Assembly (NCBI RefSeq): GCF_001049735.1
Contig: NZ_CVPC01000022.1
Location: forward strand, 1-64,000
Source of the DNA: Nereida ignava
GTDB lineage: Bacteria; Pseudomonadota; Alphaproteobacteria; Rhodobacterales; Rhodobacteraceae
Direction: 5' to 3'
Length of the DNA stretch: 64,000 bases
Positions 8,880 through 17,302 of this stretch are shown one piece after another; the first letter of the stretch is position 1, and the number at the start of each line of letters is the position of its first letter. The notes beneath the pieces are model-generated. The model saw only the letters and a program-made list of their open reading frames with translations. It was not told the origin of the DNA and did no database searches. Position numbers and translations under genes: made by a program.

Positions 8880-9103
8880 CGCGCCCTTTCAGCATATTAA
8901 ACGCATTGCCAAACGCCTCAAGCGCATTTGCCAACATCTGTTCAGCCAGCAGCTTCTTCAGCTTGCCGTTCTCGTCCTCAAACTCACGCAATCGCTTCGC
9001 ATCAAAAAGGTCTCATACCGCCGACATACGTCAGCAGTCTTCTCGCCAGCTTCCCGCTCCTGAACATCGCTATGATCTGTTCGTCCGTAAATCGTGCCTT
9101 CAT
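8880..9103 (-). pseudogene. Decayed IS3-family orfA remnant
   Basis: On the minus strand an ATG opens MKARFTDEQIIAMFRSGKLA, the usual IS3-type OrfA start. The frame then breaks and ends after about 33 codons. Another frame continues with EAKRLREFEDENGKLKKLL and AEQMLANAL, matching the OrfA coiled-coil tail. The part between the two is shortened compared with intact OrfA proteins. No orfB follows. The 236 bases to the left of the LysR gene (9104-9339) hold nothing else I can recognise. This is a dead fragment of an element different from the intact one at 4.1 kb. Confidence 0.7.
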
Positions 9104-9339
9104 TTGTCCGTCATTTTGTCAGGCGAACTCTACACAAATCTGGAGGAGCTTTAGGGGCCCAGGTCACCCTCGCGTCTATCTTTGAGATGCCCTGTACAAT
9201 TTGCCATGAAAGATATTGCCAGTTAGTTGCGAGAGTCTGCTAAAGGTCTGGTCCAGCTGGTGGGCTGACCCGAATTGACTAGTCCGCGCTTAACAGTCGA
9301 GACCGGTTGGGCGCCGCGTTGGGGCATTGAGGATATGAC

Positions 9340-10212
9340 TTAGATCATGTCCCAAAAGGCTGATACAGCCTCCGAAATAGGGTTACCCGCAAGGCGTGCC
9401 AAAACGATTTCGCGAGGGGCAGGGGGGTCAAGAGGCACCTTCGCAAGACCCGGGTAGGACTTCGGCGCTGCAAGATCTGAAATGATGGTCACTCCCAAGC
9501 CCGATTGCACAAGGGCCAAAAGCGATGTGATCTGTTGCGCCTCATGACGAATATCCGGAACGACGCCAGCCTGCGCGAACCACTTCCTCACCAAAGGCTC
9601 TGACCCGCCTTTGGTCATCACGAATGGTAATGCCGCAATATCACGTGGAGTCAGCTGCTGCGGCCATCGCTGATTGTTGGGTAGAAAAGCAACCAAATAG
9701 TCATCAGCGAGCGGATGTTGCTCCAAGGAGGGATCGTCCTGCGCTAGCGTTATCGCAACATCTACAAGACCTGCCTTCAAAGCTTCAGCTATTTCTTGCT
9801 CCGGTATTTCGCGCACAGCAACGCGGACGTCTGGAAATCGCTTCTGATAGCGGCTCAGCAAGGGCGGCAATAGCTGGGTCGAGGCCGAAGCACCGATCGA
9901 ACCGATACGCACCGCACCAGTCTTTTTGCGCTTCAGTCCAATCACATCCTCCCACGCATCTTGACGCAGGACTGCCTCTCTACGGCCCAGTTCGGCAAGG
10001 CGTTCACCTTCCGCTGTAAGCCTGATTTGCCCGCCGATCCGGCGTGTTACAATAACGCCAGTTTTTTGCTCCAGCGCCCCTATGGCGCGGCTAATGGCTG
10101 GTTGCGAAACATTCAAAGCAATCGCAGCCCTCGTGATACTGCCCGTCTCTTCGATCAGGGGGAGAGCGCGTAAAGCGATTATTGGAACTGTATCGAGAGG
10201 GTGAAACTTCAT
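9340..10212 (-). CDS. LysR-family transcriptional regulator
   Basis: This 290-residue regulator has the LysR N-terminal helix-turn-helix (SITRAAIALNVSQPAISRAI) and a C-terminal substrate-binding domain of two alpha/beta lobes (residues 95-290). It is transcribed away from an aminotransferase-permease pair with 49 bases between start codons, the usual layout for a LysR protein controlling its divergent neighbours. The ligand is unknown, but an amino acid or related compound is plausible. A palindrome overlapping its start codon suggests autoregulation. Confidence 0.9.
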   Translation of the reverse strand: MKFHPLDTVPIIALRALPLIEETGSITRAAIALNVSQPAISRAIGALEQKTGVIVTRRIGGQIRLTAEGERLAELGRREAVLRQDAWEDVIGLKRKKTGAVRIGSIGASASTQLLPPLLSRYQKRFPDVRVAVREIPEQEIAEALKAGLVDVAITLAQDDPSLEQHPLADDYLVAFLPNNQRWPQQLTPRDIAALPFVMTKGGSEPLVRKWFAQAGVVPDIRHEAQQITSLLALVQSGLGVTIISDLAAPKSYPGLAKVPLDPPAPREIVLARLAGNPISEAVSAFWDMI

Positions 10213-10225
10213 AACCTACGGTTAT
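10211..10225. promoter_or_regulatory. Palindrome with T-N11-A pattern, candidate LysR binding site
   Basis: ATAACC-TAC-GGTTAT is a perfect 6+6 inverted repeat overlapping the LysR start codon and lying 37 bases before the aminotransferase ATG. It contains the T-N11-A pattern of LysR boxes. A looser partner, AACCTA with TAGGTT at 10236-10241, spans the rest of the intergenic region. Confidence 0.5.
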
Positions 10226-10261
10226 TTGTTTATGCTAGGTTTGTCACGGAATGCATAACGT

Positions 10262-11446
10262 ATGACCAATATTACACACTCCACGATGCCACTGTCTCGC
10301 TCGGCCAAGGCGCTTCCTAAAAACCCCCTGCGTGCACTATACCCTTTAGCTGCGCGCGATGGGATGATCTCTCTGGCAAATGGCCATCCATCGCCTGACG
10401 CCTGCGATCACACCGGTTTGCAAGATGCACTTAAAACCGCAGCGGCAGATCCAATGACGTGGCGCTACGGTCCTACAGCTGGTGATCCGCGCCTACGGTC
10501 CGCGCTTGCTGATATATCCGGAGACCAGCAAGACAGCGTTGTCGTCACCTCTGGCGCACAGCAGGGTATCGATCTTACAATACGAACACTCTGTAATGCG
10601 GGCGATACGGTTTTAGTGCCGGAGGCACTTTATCCTGCAACACTATCAGTTATGGCAGCTTGCAACGTATCTGCTTATGCCGTGCCCGAGGATGTTGGCG
10701 GGATATGCATCAACGGGTTGGACAAAGCAATTTGGGACAGCAACGCACGCGTTCTTTATCTCACCCCAACCTTTGGGAACCCAACTGGGTCTGTCCTGAG
10801 CGAAGACCGCAGGGCGGCACTATTAGCGCTTTGCGCACGAATGGGTGTGTTGATTATCGAAGACGATCCGTATCGGGATTTGTGGTTCGAAGCGCCACCA
10901 CCGCCATCCCTTTGGGAAATGTCGAAGAGTAATGACGCGCGTGTCATTGCGTTGCGGTCGTGCTCCAAGTCTATCGCACCAGGTCTGCGGATTGGCTGGA
11001 TGCTCACTCCACAAGAGATCACACCACATCTGGTCGCGATGAAGCAGGCAAGTGATCTACAATCGAGTGGCACAGCGCAGATGGTGGCTTTGGCCTACCT
11101 GTCGTCCGGGCGGTTTTCAGGCTGGCTGGCTACGGTACGCGCGCTCTATCAAGCGCGACATGATGCCTTGCAGAAGGGCCTTGTTGCAGCAGGTTTCGAC
11201 GCACCTGCTGTAACGGGCGGGATGTTTTTCTGGGCGCGGCTGCCCGAACACATTGATCCAGCGTGCCTGTTTGAAGCGACAGTGGCGCAAGGCGCGCTCT
11301 ATGCCCCGGGCGAGGCCTTCGCAGCATGCAGCCAAGTTAATGACATTACACGCTACGCTCGGTTTTGCTTTGCTTCTAACAGCTTGGAAAAAATCAGCCA
11401 GGCAACGGATCGTCTCGCAGATGCAGTGCACCTGTCGACAACATGA
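10262..11446 (+). CDS. PLP-dependent aminotransferase, class I/II (2-aminoadipate/MocR-like type)
   Basis: This 394-residue fold-type I PLP enzyme shows the substrate loop YGPTAGDPRLR, the cofactor region VTSGAQQGIDL, the conserved YLTPTFGNPTGS and EDDPYRDL, and the Schiff-base lysine in RSCSKSIAPGLRIGW. It lacks the N-terminal GntR domain of MocR regulators, so it is a free-standing aminotransferase. The substrate cannot be told from sequence. Its stop overlaps the start of an AEC permease gene (ATGA), suggesting joint transport and metabolism of an amino or keto acid under the divergent LysR protein. Confidence 0.85.
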   Translation: MTNITHSTMPLSRSAKALPKNPLRALYPLAARDGMISLANGHPSPDACDHTGLQDALKTAAADPMTWRYGPTAGDPRLRSALADISGDQQDSVVVTSGAQQGIDLTIRTLCNAGDTVLVPEALYPATLSVMAACNVSAYAVPEDVGGICINGLDKAIWDSNARVLYLTPTFGNPTGSVLSEDRRAALLALCARMGVLIIEDDPYRDLWFEAPPPPSLWEMSKSNDARVIALRSCSKSIAPGLRIGWMLTPQEITPHLVAMKQASDLQSSGTAQMVALAYLSSGRFSGWLATVRALYQARHDALQKGLVAAGFDAPAVTGGMFFWARLPEHIDPACLFEATVAQGALYAPGEAFAACSQVNDITRYARFCFASNSLEKISQATDRLADAVHLSTT

Positions 11447-12348
11447 ATGGGGTAAGCACGATCGGTCTGGCCCTTGCACCAGATGTAATTATCATCGCCC
11501 TCGGCATGGTGTTTGGGCGGTTTCTCGACAAGAACCTGTGGGTCGCCCTCGACAAGCTGTGCTTCTTTATCTTCTTCCCCGCGCTTATGTTTAGCGCTGC
11601 GGCGGCACGACCAATTGGCATTGGTGATATCGCCTCAGTCGGTATGGCGGTTTGGATTTTGATGGGGCTCGGCCTTGGTTTAGCTTGGCCATTGCGAAGG
11701 TTAGGGCCTTCTTCTTTTCTTGATTTTGCAGGTGTCTGGCAGACTGCTTGGCGTTTTAATGCGGGACTTGCCTTTGTGGTTGCACAAGCACTGCCGCAAG
11801 AGGCGGCTGCCTTGATGGCCGTAGCGGTCGGCTTAGCAGTGCCGCTGGCGAATGTCCTAGCAGTGGGTGCGCTCGCTCGTGGTGCTGGTCTGAACGTTGG
11901 CTCGGTTATCAAAGCGGTACTAGCAAACCCATTCTTTCTAGCCAGCAGCGCCGGACTTCTTGTAAGCGCTACAGGTCATGCACCGCCAGAAACAGCAGCC
12001 GTAACACTAGACCGCCTCGCTAATGTTGCGATTCCCGCCGCGCTCCTCTCTATCGGAGCGTCCCTGAATTTGAGTGTTCTGTGGGGACTAAGCGGATTTA
12101 CAGGCGGCTTTCATCTGATCAAGCTGGTTTACCTGCCGCTTTGTGCACTCGGACTTGCAAAGGTCATGGACCTTAGCGTGATACAAACACCTGTCGTCGT
12201 GCTCTTCGCCGCCCTACCAACTGCAGCTGCCGCGCAAACTTTGGCAGCCCGCTTCGGAGCAGACCGACGCGGGCCAGCAGCGATCATCGCCCAGTCGACA
12301 GTTTTAGCGTGTATGACGCTACCTGTATGGATAGCACTCGTCGTTTAG
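11443..12348 (+). CDS. AEC (auxin efflux carrier) family permease
   Basis: This 301-residue membrane protein has about ten hydrophobic segments. Family features include the early segment LGMVFGRFLDKNLWVALDKL and the C-terminal VLFAALPTAAAAQTLAARFG. AEC transporters move organic acids or amino acids; none can be named here. The start overlaps the aminotransferase stop by four bases, so the two are probably co-translated. Confidence 0.8.
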   Translation: MNGVSTIGLALAPDVIIIALGMVFGRFLDKNLWVALDKLCFFIFFPALMFSAAAARPIGIGDIASVGMAVWILMGLGLGLAWPLRRLGPSSFLDFAGVWQTAWRFNAGLAFVVAQALPQEAAALMAVAVGLAVPLANVLAVGALARGAGLNVGSVIKAVLANPFFLASSAGLLVSATGHAPPETAAVTLDRLANVAIPAALLSIGASLNLSVLWGLSGFTGGFHLIKLVYLPLCALGLAKVMDLSVIQTPVVVLFAALPTAAAAQTLAARFGADRRGPAAIIAQSTVLACMTLPVWIALVV

Positions 12349-12504
12349 AATGCTGGGAGAGTTCACTCACGCAAAGCCATGCCTGGTTCAAGCGTGTCTG
12401 AAGCACTAGAAACAGCAAAATAGAAGTTTATTCTGCTAAAACATCTCAATCCACTTTAACTTCGCTCGTGCAGTGTGGCCTGAAGCGACGCGTAGAGGGG
12501 AGGG

Positions 12505-12520
12505 GGCAGCTTAGGCTGCC
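12505..12520 (+). terminator. Short hairpin after the AEC permease gene, possible terminator
   Basis: GGCAGC-TTAG-GCTGCC forms a 6-bp stem with a 4-base loop, followed by TTAAA. It lies between the convergent permease and DHA2 exporter genes. The T tract is weak, so this is only a possible terminator. Confidence 0.3.
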
Positions 12521-12587
12521 TTAAACAATGATGACAACGCTACTGGGCGCCGCGTGAATTCTTCTGCTCCAAAATGCATTGCCCCAA

Positions 12588-14054
12588 TCATTTACTTGCT
12601 TTGCTATTTTTCCAAACTGTGGCCCCCACAACCACGGTAAGGGCTGTGAAGACAGCTACAGACCAAATGGTTGCTAGCGCGGCAGCAGTCACAAAGTCAT
12701 CTAGGGTTGTACCTATTGCCATGCCGCGTTCGCCAAGGCTGGCGAAGAATATCTGACCCGAAAGCGCAATCCCGAGTGCTGCACCGATCTGTTGAAACGC
12801 CTGCATTGCGCCGGAACCAGCCCCGGCATCCTGTGCTGCAACACTCGACATGGTGAGCTGGAACAGGGACATAATGGATGTTCCCATTCCAAAGCCACAG
12901 ATCAGCAAGGGCGCGATGAACAGGTACGTTTTCAGTTCAGCCCCCGTGGCATTGATTACAAACAATAAGCCAAGCATGCCACATGCGAGCAGCGCAGCGC
13001 CGCTGGCGACCCGCTGCAATAGGTAACGACCACCCAATCGCTCGGTCGTCAGCGATGCCAACATCACACCAACTGGAAACGGCGTCGTAACCAACCCACT
13101 TTCAAAGGCAGAAAGCCCAAACCCTGATTGCAAAAACACTGCAAGGACAAGAAAAAGACCCGGGATCCCACTGAAAAACAGAGTAATAAGCGCCAAACGC
13201 ATCAGATACGGCCCATTTGCCAGCAGGGACGGTGGTAGGAGGGCAGAGAGGTCTTGTGCTTCGCGACGGCGCTCATAAGCGACGAACACTAACGCGGCAG
13301 GGATGGATGCTGCGAGAGCGGCAAAGCACCACCAAGGCCAGCCCCATGCGCGCCCTTCAATAATCGGAAGGACCAGCAGGACAGCCGCGGTGGTAAACAA
13401 ACCTGTGCCAATCCAGTCAGGGCGCACATTACCATTTCCCATAAGGTTCGGTACAAAACGTAGCGCCCCAGCGAGAGCGACCACACCGAAGGGGATATTG
13501 ATCAGGAACGCCAACCGCCAGCTGAGGCCTGCAATATCCGTAGAGATAAGCGCCCCACCAATGATGGGGCCCGCGACGACAGCCAGACTTGAGATCGTGC
13601 CAAACAGCCCAAACACGCGAGCCTTTTCCTCAGGTGGAAAAATCACATGCACAATGGCGAGTACCTGTGGAACCATCATCGCTGCGGCGAAGCCCTTGAT
13701 CGCGCGCGCGGCGATCAGCGTTGTGATGTTCGGGGCCAGTCCGCAGGCCAGAGACGCAATTGTAAAGCCTATCAGTCCGATCACGAACAACCGTTTGCGC
13801 CCGTAAACGTCACCGAACCGGCCAAAGGGCAGCAACCCTATAGCAAGGGCCAACACATAGATTGCAGCGACCCATTCCAACTGCGTTGCGCTTGCGCCTG
13901 TATCAGCTTGTATCTGCGGCAGCGCGACATTTGTAATGCTAACGTCGATCAGGTTCATAAAGCTGCCAAGGAATAGAACAGCCATTGCGAGCCACCTACC
14001 TACCAAAGGGCTCGCAGACGCGGTTGCGCCATTTGTATTTTGACCGACGATCAT
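12588..14054 (-). CDS. DHA2-family (EmrB/QacA-type) multidrug efflux MFS transporter
   Basis: This 488-residue protein has about fourteen hydrophobic segments. Its start, FMNLIDVSITNVALPQIQAD, is the DHA2 motif, and GRFGDVYGRKRLFVIG is the MFS motif A. Such proteins export drugs or toxic compounds with proton exchange. It is transcribed away from an Rrf2-family regulator with about 80 bases between the starts and a long inverted repeat between them. This suggests that expression is controlled by that regulator in response to an unknown inducer. Confidence 0.9.
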   Translation of the reverse strand: MIVGQNTNGATASASPLVGRWLAMAVLFLGSFMNLIDVSITNVALPQIQADTGASATQLEWVAAIYVLALAIGLLPFGRFGDVYGRKRLFVIGLIGFTIASLACGLAPNITTLIAARAIKGFAAAMMVPQVLAIVHVIFPPEEKARVFGLFGTISSLAVVAGPIIGGALISTDIAGLSWRLAFLINIPFGVVALAGALRFVPNLMGNGNVRPDWIGTGLFTTAAVLLVLPIIEGRAWGWPWWCFAALAASIPAALVFVAYERRREAQDLSALLPPSLLANGPYLMRLALITLFFSGIPGLFLVLAVFLQSGFGLSAFESGLVTTPFPVGVMLASLTTERLGGRYLLQRVASGAALLACGMLGLLFVINATGAELKTYLFIAPLLICGFGMGTSIMSLFQLTMSSVAAQDAGAGSGAMQAFQQIGAALGIALSGQIFFASLGERGMAIGTTLDDFVTAAALATIWSVAVFTALTVVVGATVWKNSKASK

Positions 14055-14064
14055 GTAGCATTAA

Positions 14065-14103
14065 ATGTATCATAATAGAGCAGGTGTCAATTATTTGATA
14101 CAT
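14065..14103. promoter_or_regulatory. 8-bp inverted repeat between exporter and Rrf2 regulator genes
   Basis: ATGTATCA (14065-14072) and TGATACAT (14096-14103) are exact reverse complements 23 bases apart. They fill the short divergent intergenic region and are the natural candidate operator for the Rrf2 protein, controlling both directions. Confidence 0.55.
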
Positions 14104-14135
14104 CAAAAGTTACATAAAAGCGAAAGACCTAGTTC

Positions 14136-14573
14136 ATGCGCCTAGACCGTCGTTTATCCCGCGTTCTCCACGCGCTTCTTCATTTGGATCAGATGGACGG
14201 CCCTGCCACGTCCGAATTGATCGCTCAGATGCTACAAACCAATCCGGCAGTAGTGCGGCGCACGATGTCAGGTTTGCGCGATGCGGGGATAGTCTTGTCA
14301 ATAAAGGGCCATGGCGGCGGTTGGTCACTGATGCGGCCTTTGGACAAAATAACGCTTTATAGCATCTATCAGGCTTTGGGATCCCCACAGCTTTTTGCAA
14401 TGGGAAGCGATGATGAAGAGACTGACTGCCTTCTTGCAAAAGCCGCAAATGCTGCCACCAGCGATGCACTTGCTGCAGCAAAAAAACAGTTTGAACTATC
14501 GCTAAACTGCGTGACTGTCGCACAACTAGCCGAAGGATTTGAGGAAAAGACGAGGGCAAGCGGAGAACGTTAG
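14136..14573 (+). CDS. Rrf2-family transcriptional regulator
   Basis: This 145-residue protein has an Rrf2-type winged helix: HALLHLDQMDGPATSELIAQ, then NPAVVRRTMSGLRDAGIV, then a wing with GHGGGWSL. It contains two cysteines (TDCLLAK and LNCVTV) rather than the three clustered cysteines of Fe-S members such as IscR. It is therefore more like the YwnA-type sensors of oxidants or electrophiles. Divergent pairing with a DHA2 exporter points to local repression of that exporter. Confidence 0.85.
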   Translation: MRLDRRLSRVLHALLHLDQMDGPATSELIAQMLQTNPAVVRRTMSGLRDAGIVLSIKGHGGGWSLMRPLDKITLYSIYQALGSPQLFAMGSDDEETDCLLAKAANAATSDALAAAKKQFELSLNCVTVAQLAEGFEEKTRASGER

Positions 14574-14732
14574 ACCCGGTTGCCTGAAAAATCCCGATAT
14601 GCGTTTATGACAGTAGAATTACGAAGAGCTACGATTAATGAGACCCGCAGTGTTTATCAAGTGTCGCTGAATGCTGCGGATTTCTACAGATGACACCCAT
14701 GCTACCGCATCAGACCGCCGCACGTTACAACT

Positions 14733-14760
14733 CCGCAATTCCACAATTGCGGGCGTTTTT
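14733..14760 (+). terminator. Hairpin followed by T5, candidate terminator
   Basis: CCGCAATT-CCAC-AATTGCGG is a perfect 8-bp stem with a 4-base loop, followed by GCGTTTTT. It could end transcripts running rightwards from the Rrf2 gene, 160 bases upstream. Confidence 0.45.
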
Positions 14761-14762
14761 GG

Positions 14763-14804
14763 ATATCGTTCCGTAATACTCAGCTGCTTGTAAGTCGTTC
14801 CCAT
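14763..14804 (-). pseudogene. Possible 5' remnant of an IS30-type transposase gene
   Basis: A minus-strand ATG with GAGAGAAA upstream encodes MGTTYKQLSITERY, which resembles the first residues of IS30-family transposases. The similarity stops there, and the rest of the 61-codon frame is unfamiliar. The match is short and may be chance. Confidence 0.3.
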
Positions 14805-14901
14805 ATCGATTTCTCTCGTCAGATAACGTATTGCTTTCTAACAAAGGGCGCACTTGAAGGTAGCTCACTTCCACTGAAGCGAGCGCTACGCATAATCATG
14901 A

Positions 14902-16806
14902 TTATGTTAAATGTATTATATTCTTCCCGACTGCTTGCATAGCACTGGCAGCAATATCGACAGCTGTTAATCCAGCATCAGCATACATTGCAGCAGGACT
15001 TGCTTGATCAATAAACCGATCCGGTAACGTCATGGTGCGCACTGCAAGCTTACCATCAAGCAGCCCAGAGTTCGCAAGATAATGCAGCACCATAGCACCA
15101 AAGCCACCTTCGCTGCCTTGCTCAATTGTGATTAGCGCACGGTGATGACTGGCCAGTTGTCGGATCAAGTCTTGATCAAGCGGTTTAGCAAAGCGCGCAT
15201 CTGCAACGGTACACGAAATGCCATGGGTTGAGAGTTCCTCTGCGGCATTGGTGCATTCAGACAAATGCGCACCAAAGGACAAAAGCGCCACGTCGCTACC
15301 CTGTGACACCACACGGCCCTTACCAATCTCCAAGATTTTTGCATCAGGCATTGCTACGCCAACACCTTCACCGCGCGGGTACCGAAACGCAATTGGCCCA
15401 TCATCAAAGACCGCAGCGGTTGCGATCATGTGCTTCAGTTCTGCCTCATCAGCAGCGGCCATTACTGTCATATTTGGCAAGTTCGCAAGATAGGCCACAT
15501 CGAACGCACCTGCATGGGTCGGGCCGTCCGCGCCTACGAGCCCAGCACGGTCAATTGCAAACCGCACAGGTAAGTTCTGAAGTGCAACATCGTGCACGAT
15601 CTGGTCGTAACCGCGCTGTAAAAAGCTTGAATAGATCGCACAGAACGGCCGCAGACCCGTGGCAGCTAAACCGGCCGCAAATGTGACCGCGTGCTGTTCA
15701 GCGATGCCGACATCAAACACCCGCTTCGGAAAACGGTTCTGCATCAGATCAAGCCCAGTCCCAGAAGGCATCGCCGCTGTCACAGACACAATTTTGGGAT
15801 CACTTGCCGCAAGTTCTGTCAAAGTCTCACCAAACACTTTGGTATAGCTTGGTGCATTAGGTTTGGACTTTTGCTGCTCACCAGTTGTTACATTAAATCT
15901 TGAAACGCCGTGATAGCAATCATTGGACGCCTCGGCCGGTGCGTATCCTTTGCCCTTTACTGTGCACGCGTGGATCAGAACAGGCCCATCCGACTGCGCC
16001 TTTGCACGACGTAAAACTGCCAAAAGCTGAGGCATGTCGTGACCATTAACCGGCCCGATGTATGTAAAGCCCAATTGCTCAAACAAGGAACTCCCACCCC
16101 CTTGGCCAGTTACTAATTCACGCGCACGGCGCGCGCCGTCTCGCATGGGCTGGGGTAGCGACGCTTCAAAAGCTTCGCCCATATCTTTGAACAGCTCAAA
16201 GGGCGTCCCATTGAGTTGATTGAGATATGCGGACATCGCCCCTACGGGCGGCGCAATGCTCATGTCGTTATCGTTGAGGATCACAAACATCCGGCGCTTT
16301 TCATGCCCCGCGTTGTTCATCGCTTCATACGCCATGCCAGCACTGATAGAGCCGTCACCAATCACCGCAATCGCATCACCCGTTGGCATGCCAAGGTCAC
16401 GACCTGTAGCAAAGCCTAACGCCGCTGAAATCGATGTAGAACTATGCGCGGCACCAAAAGGATCATACTCAGACTCTGCGCGTTTGGTGAAGCCGGATAG
16501 CCCACCTTCCTGACGAAGCGTGCGGATACGATCCCTGCGCGCTGTAAGAATTTTATGGGGATAGCACTGATGCCCTACGTCCCAGACAAGTTTGTCGTAA
16601 GGGGCGTTGAAAACCGCATGAAGCGCTACAGTCAGCTCTACCACACCAAGGGAGCTGCCCAAATGACCGCCTGTCTCTGACACGGCTGAAATGACCTCGG
16701 CTCGGACTTCGTCTGCTACATGTCGCAAAGCATCATCGGTCAGCCCCTTTAAATCAGCGGGCGTAGTGATGCGGTCAAGATGCGGGGTCAACGGACGGTC
16801 AGTCAT
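14902..16806 (-). CDS. dxs: 1-deoxy-D-xylulose-5-phosphate synthase
   Basis: This 634-residue thiamine-diphosphate enzyme condenses pyruvate and glyceraldehyde 3-phosphate, the first step of the MEP isoprenoid pathway. It thereby feeds carotenoid synthesis and the bacteriochlorophyll tail. Visible motifs are the cofactor site [18 protein letters not shown], the early [15 protein letters not shown], and [17 protein letters not shown] in the pyrimidine domain. I start it at 16806 ([11 protein letters not shown]), which follows a good GGGAGGA site, rather than 39 bases upstream. It is the last gene on the puf side. A strong intrinsic terminator lies 20 bases before its start, so it is either read through or has its own start site. 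Confidence 0.93.
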   Translation of the reverse strand: MTDRPLTPHLDRITTPADLKGLTDDALRHVADEVRAEVISAVSETGGHLGSSLGVVELTVALHAVFNAPYDKLVWDVGHQCYPHKILTARRDRIRTLRQEGGLSGFTKRAESEYDPFGAAHSSTSISAALGFATGRDLGMPTGDAIAVIGDGSISAGMAYEAMNNAGHEKRRMFVILNDNDMSIAPPVGAMSAYLNQLNGTPFELFKDMGEAFEASLPQPMRDGARRARELVTGQGGGSSLFEQLGFTYIGPVNGHDMPQLLAVLRRAKAQSDGPVLIHACTVKGKGYAPAEASNDCYHGVSRFNVTTGEQQKSKPNAPSYTKVFGETLTELAASDPKIVSVTAAMPSGTGLDLMQNRFPKRVFDVGIAEQHAVTFAAGLAATGLRPFCAIYSSFLQRGYDQIVHDVALQNLPVRFAIDRAGLVGADGPTHAGAFDVAYLANLPNMTVMAAADEAELKHMIATAAVFDDGPIAFRYPRGEGVGVAMPDAKILEIGKGRVVSQGSDVALLSFGAHLSECTNAAEELSTHGISCTVADARFAKPLDQDLIRQLASHHRALITIEQGSEGGFGAMVLHYLANSGLLDGKLAVRTMTLPDRFIDQASPAAMYADAGLTAVDIAASAMQAVGKNIIHLT

Positions 16807-16826
16807 GGCGGATCCTCCCAGATCAG

Positions 16827-16864
16827 AAATAAAAAAGCGCCGCACCGGTTACCCGATGCGACGC
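16827..16864 (-). terminator. Rho-independent terminator between the puf operon and dxs
   Basis: Read on the minus strand, a 12-bp stem (two G-U pairs) with loop GTAA (stem arms 16853-16864 and 16837-16848) is followed directly by six T residues and then ATTT. This is a textbook intrinsic terminator for transcripts from puf. It ends only about 20 bases before the dxs start codon. Confidence 0.85.
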
Positions 16865-16868
16865 CAGT

Positions 16869-16981
16869 TTCCTGTAGCCAACAGGAAGGGAACCGGGGTG
16901 TGGAGACCCCGATACCAGATCCACCGGGAAGGAAGGATCTGATGGCTTGTGATCAGGGCGCGCGCATAACAGCAGCGCCCT
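16869..16981 (-). other. Four successive hairpins downstream of pufX
   Basis: Four perfect stems follow one another in the untranslated region after pufX. They are 16869-16887 (TTCCTGT/ACAGGAA), 16894-16911 (CGGGGT/ACCCCG), 16916-16941 (CAGATCC/GGATCTG) and 16955-16981 (AGGGCGC/GCGCCCT). Such structures at the 3' end of puf mRNA could slow exonuclease decay. The stems are seen; the effect is inferred. Confidence 0.6.
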
Positions 16982-17044
16982 AATCAATCTCGTTTCCCGC
17001 AAGGCGGCGGCGACCCACCTTGAGAAAGTTCACCCAGATGCCGA

Positions 17045-17290
17045 CTAGACGAAAGCTCGGTCGTCGATCAGCTGCTCGTAATGCGAGAAGCTATCTGGAG
17101 TTGGGTCCAGCGCTTCTTTGCTATCCTCGGGCAAGAACGAGCCAAGGAACGCAAGCACATAGACAAACACGATAGGCCCACCGATGACTGCCGCGGCAAT
17201 AACTGCGCCGGACAACATCTGACCGAAGATTTCAGACTGCATACGCGCCTTTGAGAAATCTCCACCAAATGGGGGTTTTGGATCTGACAT
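17045..17290 (-). CDS. pufX: PufX-like reaction-centre core polypeptide
   Basis: This 81-residue protein has one membrane segment (about residues 29-50, GAVIAAAVIGGPIVFVYVLA) between short polar ends, directly behind pufM. Size, topology and position fit PufX, the LH1-reaction-centre subunit that lets quinone leave the antenna ring. Most residues differ from Rhodobacter PufX, so the name rests on architecture and context. No pufC cytochrome gene follows. Two ATGs are close together. I chose the second (MSDPKPP) because the AGGAGG site is 8 bases before it but only 2 bases before the first, at 17296. Confidence 0.68.
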   Translation of the reverse strand: MSDPKPPFGGDFSKARMQSEIFGQMLSGAVIAAAVIGGPIVFVYVLAFLGSFLPEDSKEALDPTPDSFSHYEQLIDDRAFV

Positions 17291-17302
17291 ATTCATATCC
17301 TC

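Larger units (their letters stand above)
14574..14901. other. Intergenic stretch of 328 bases with a hairpin and a possible transposase remnant
   Basis: No complete gene is visible between the Rrf2 gene and dxs. The stretch holds a terminator-like hairpin and a minus-strand ATG opening a few residues that resemble an IS30-type transposase start. It marks the left border of the photosynthesis cluster. Confidence 0.6.

Noticed and set aside
14619-14804. 61-codon minus-strand frame taken as a gene
   Set aside because: Only its first 14 residues look familiar (IS30-like), so I kept just that part as a low-confidence remnant.
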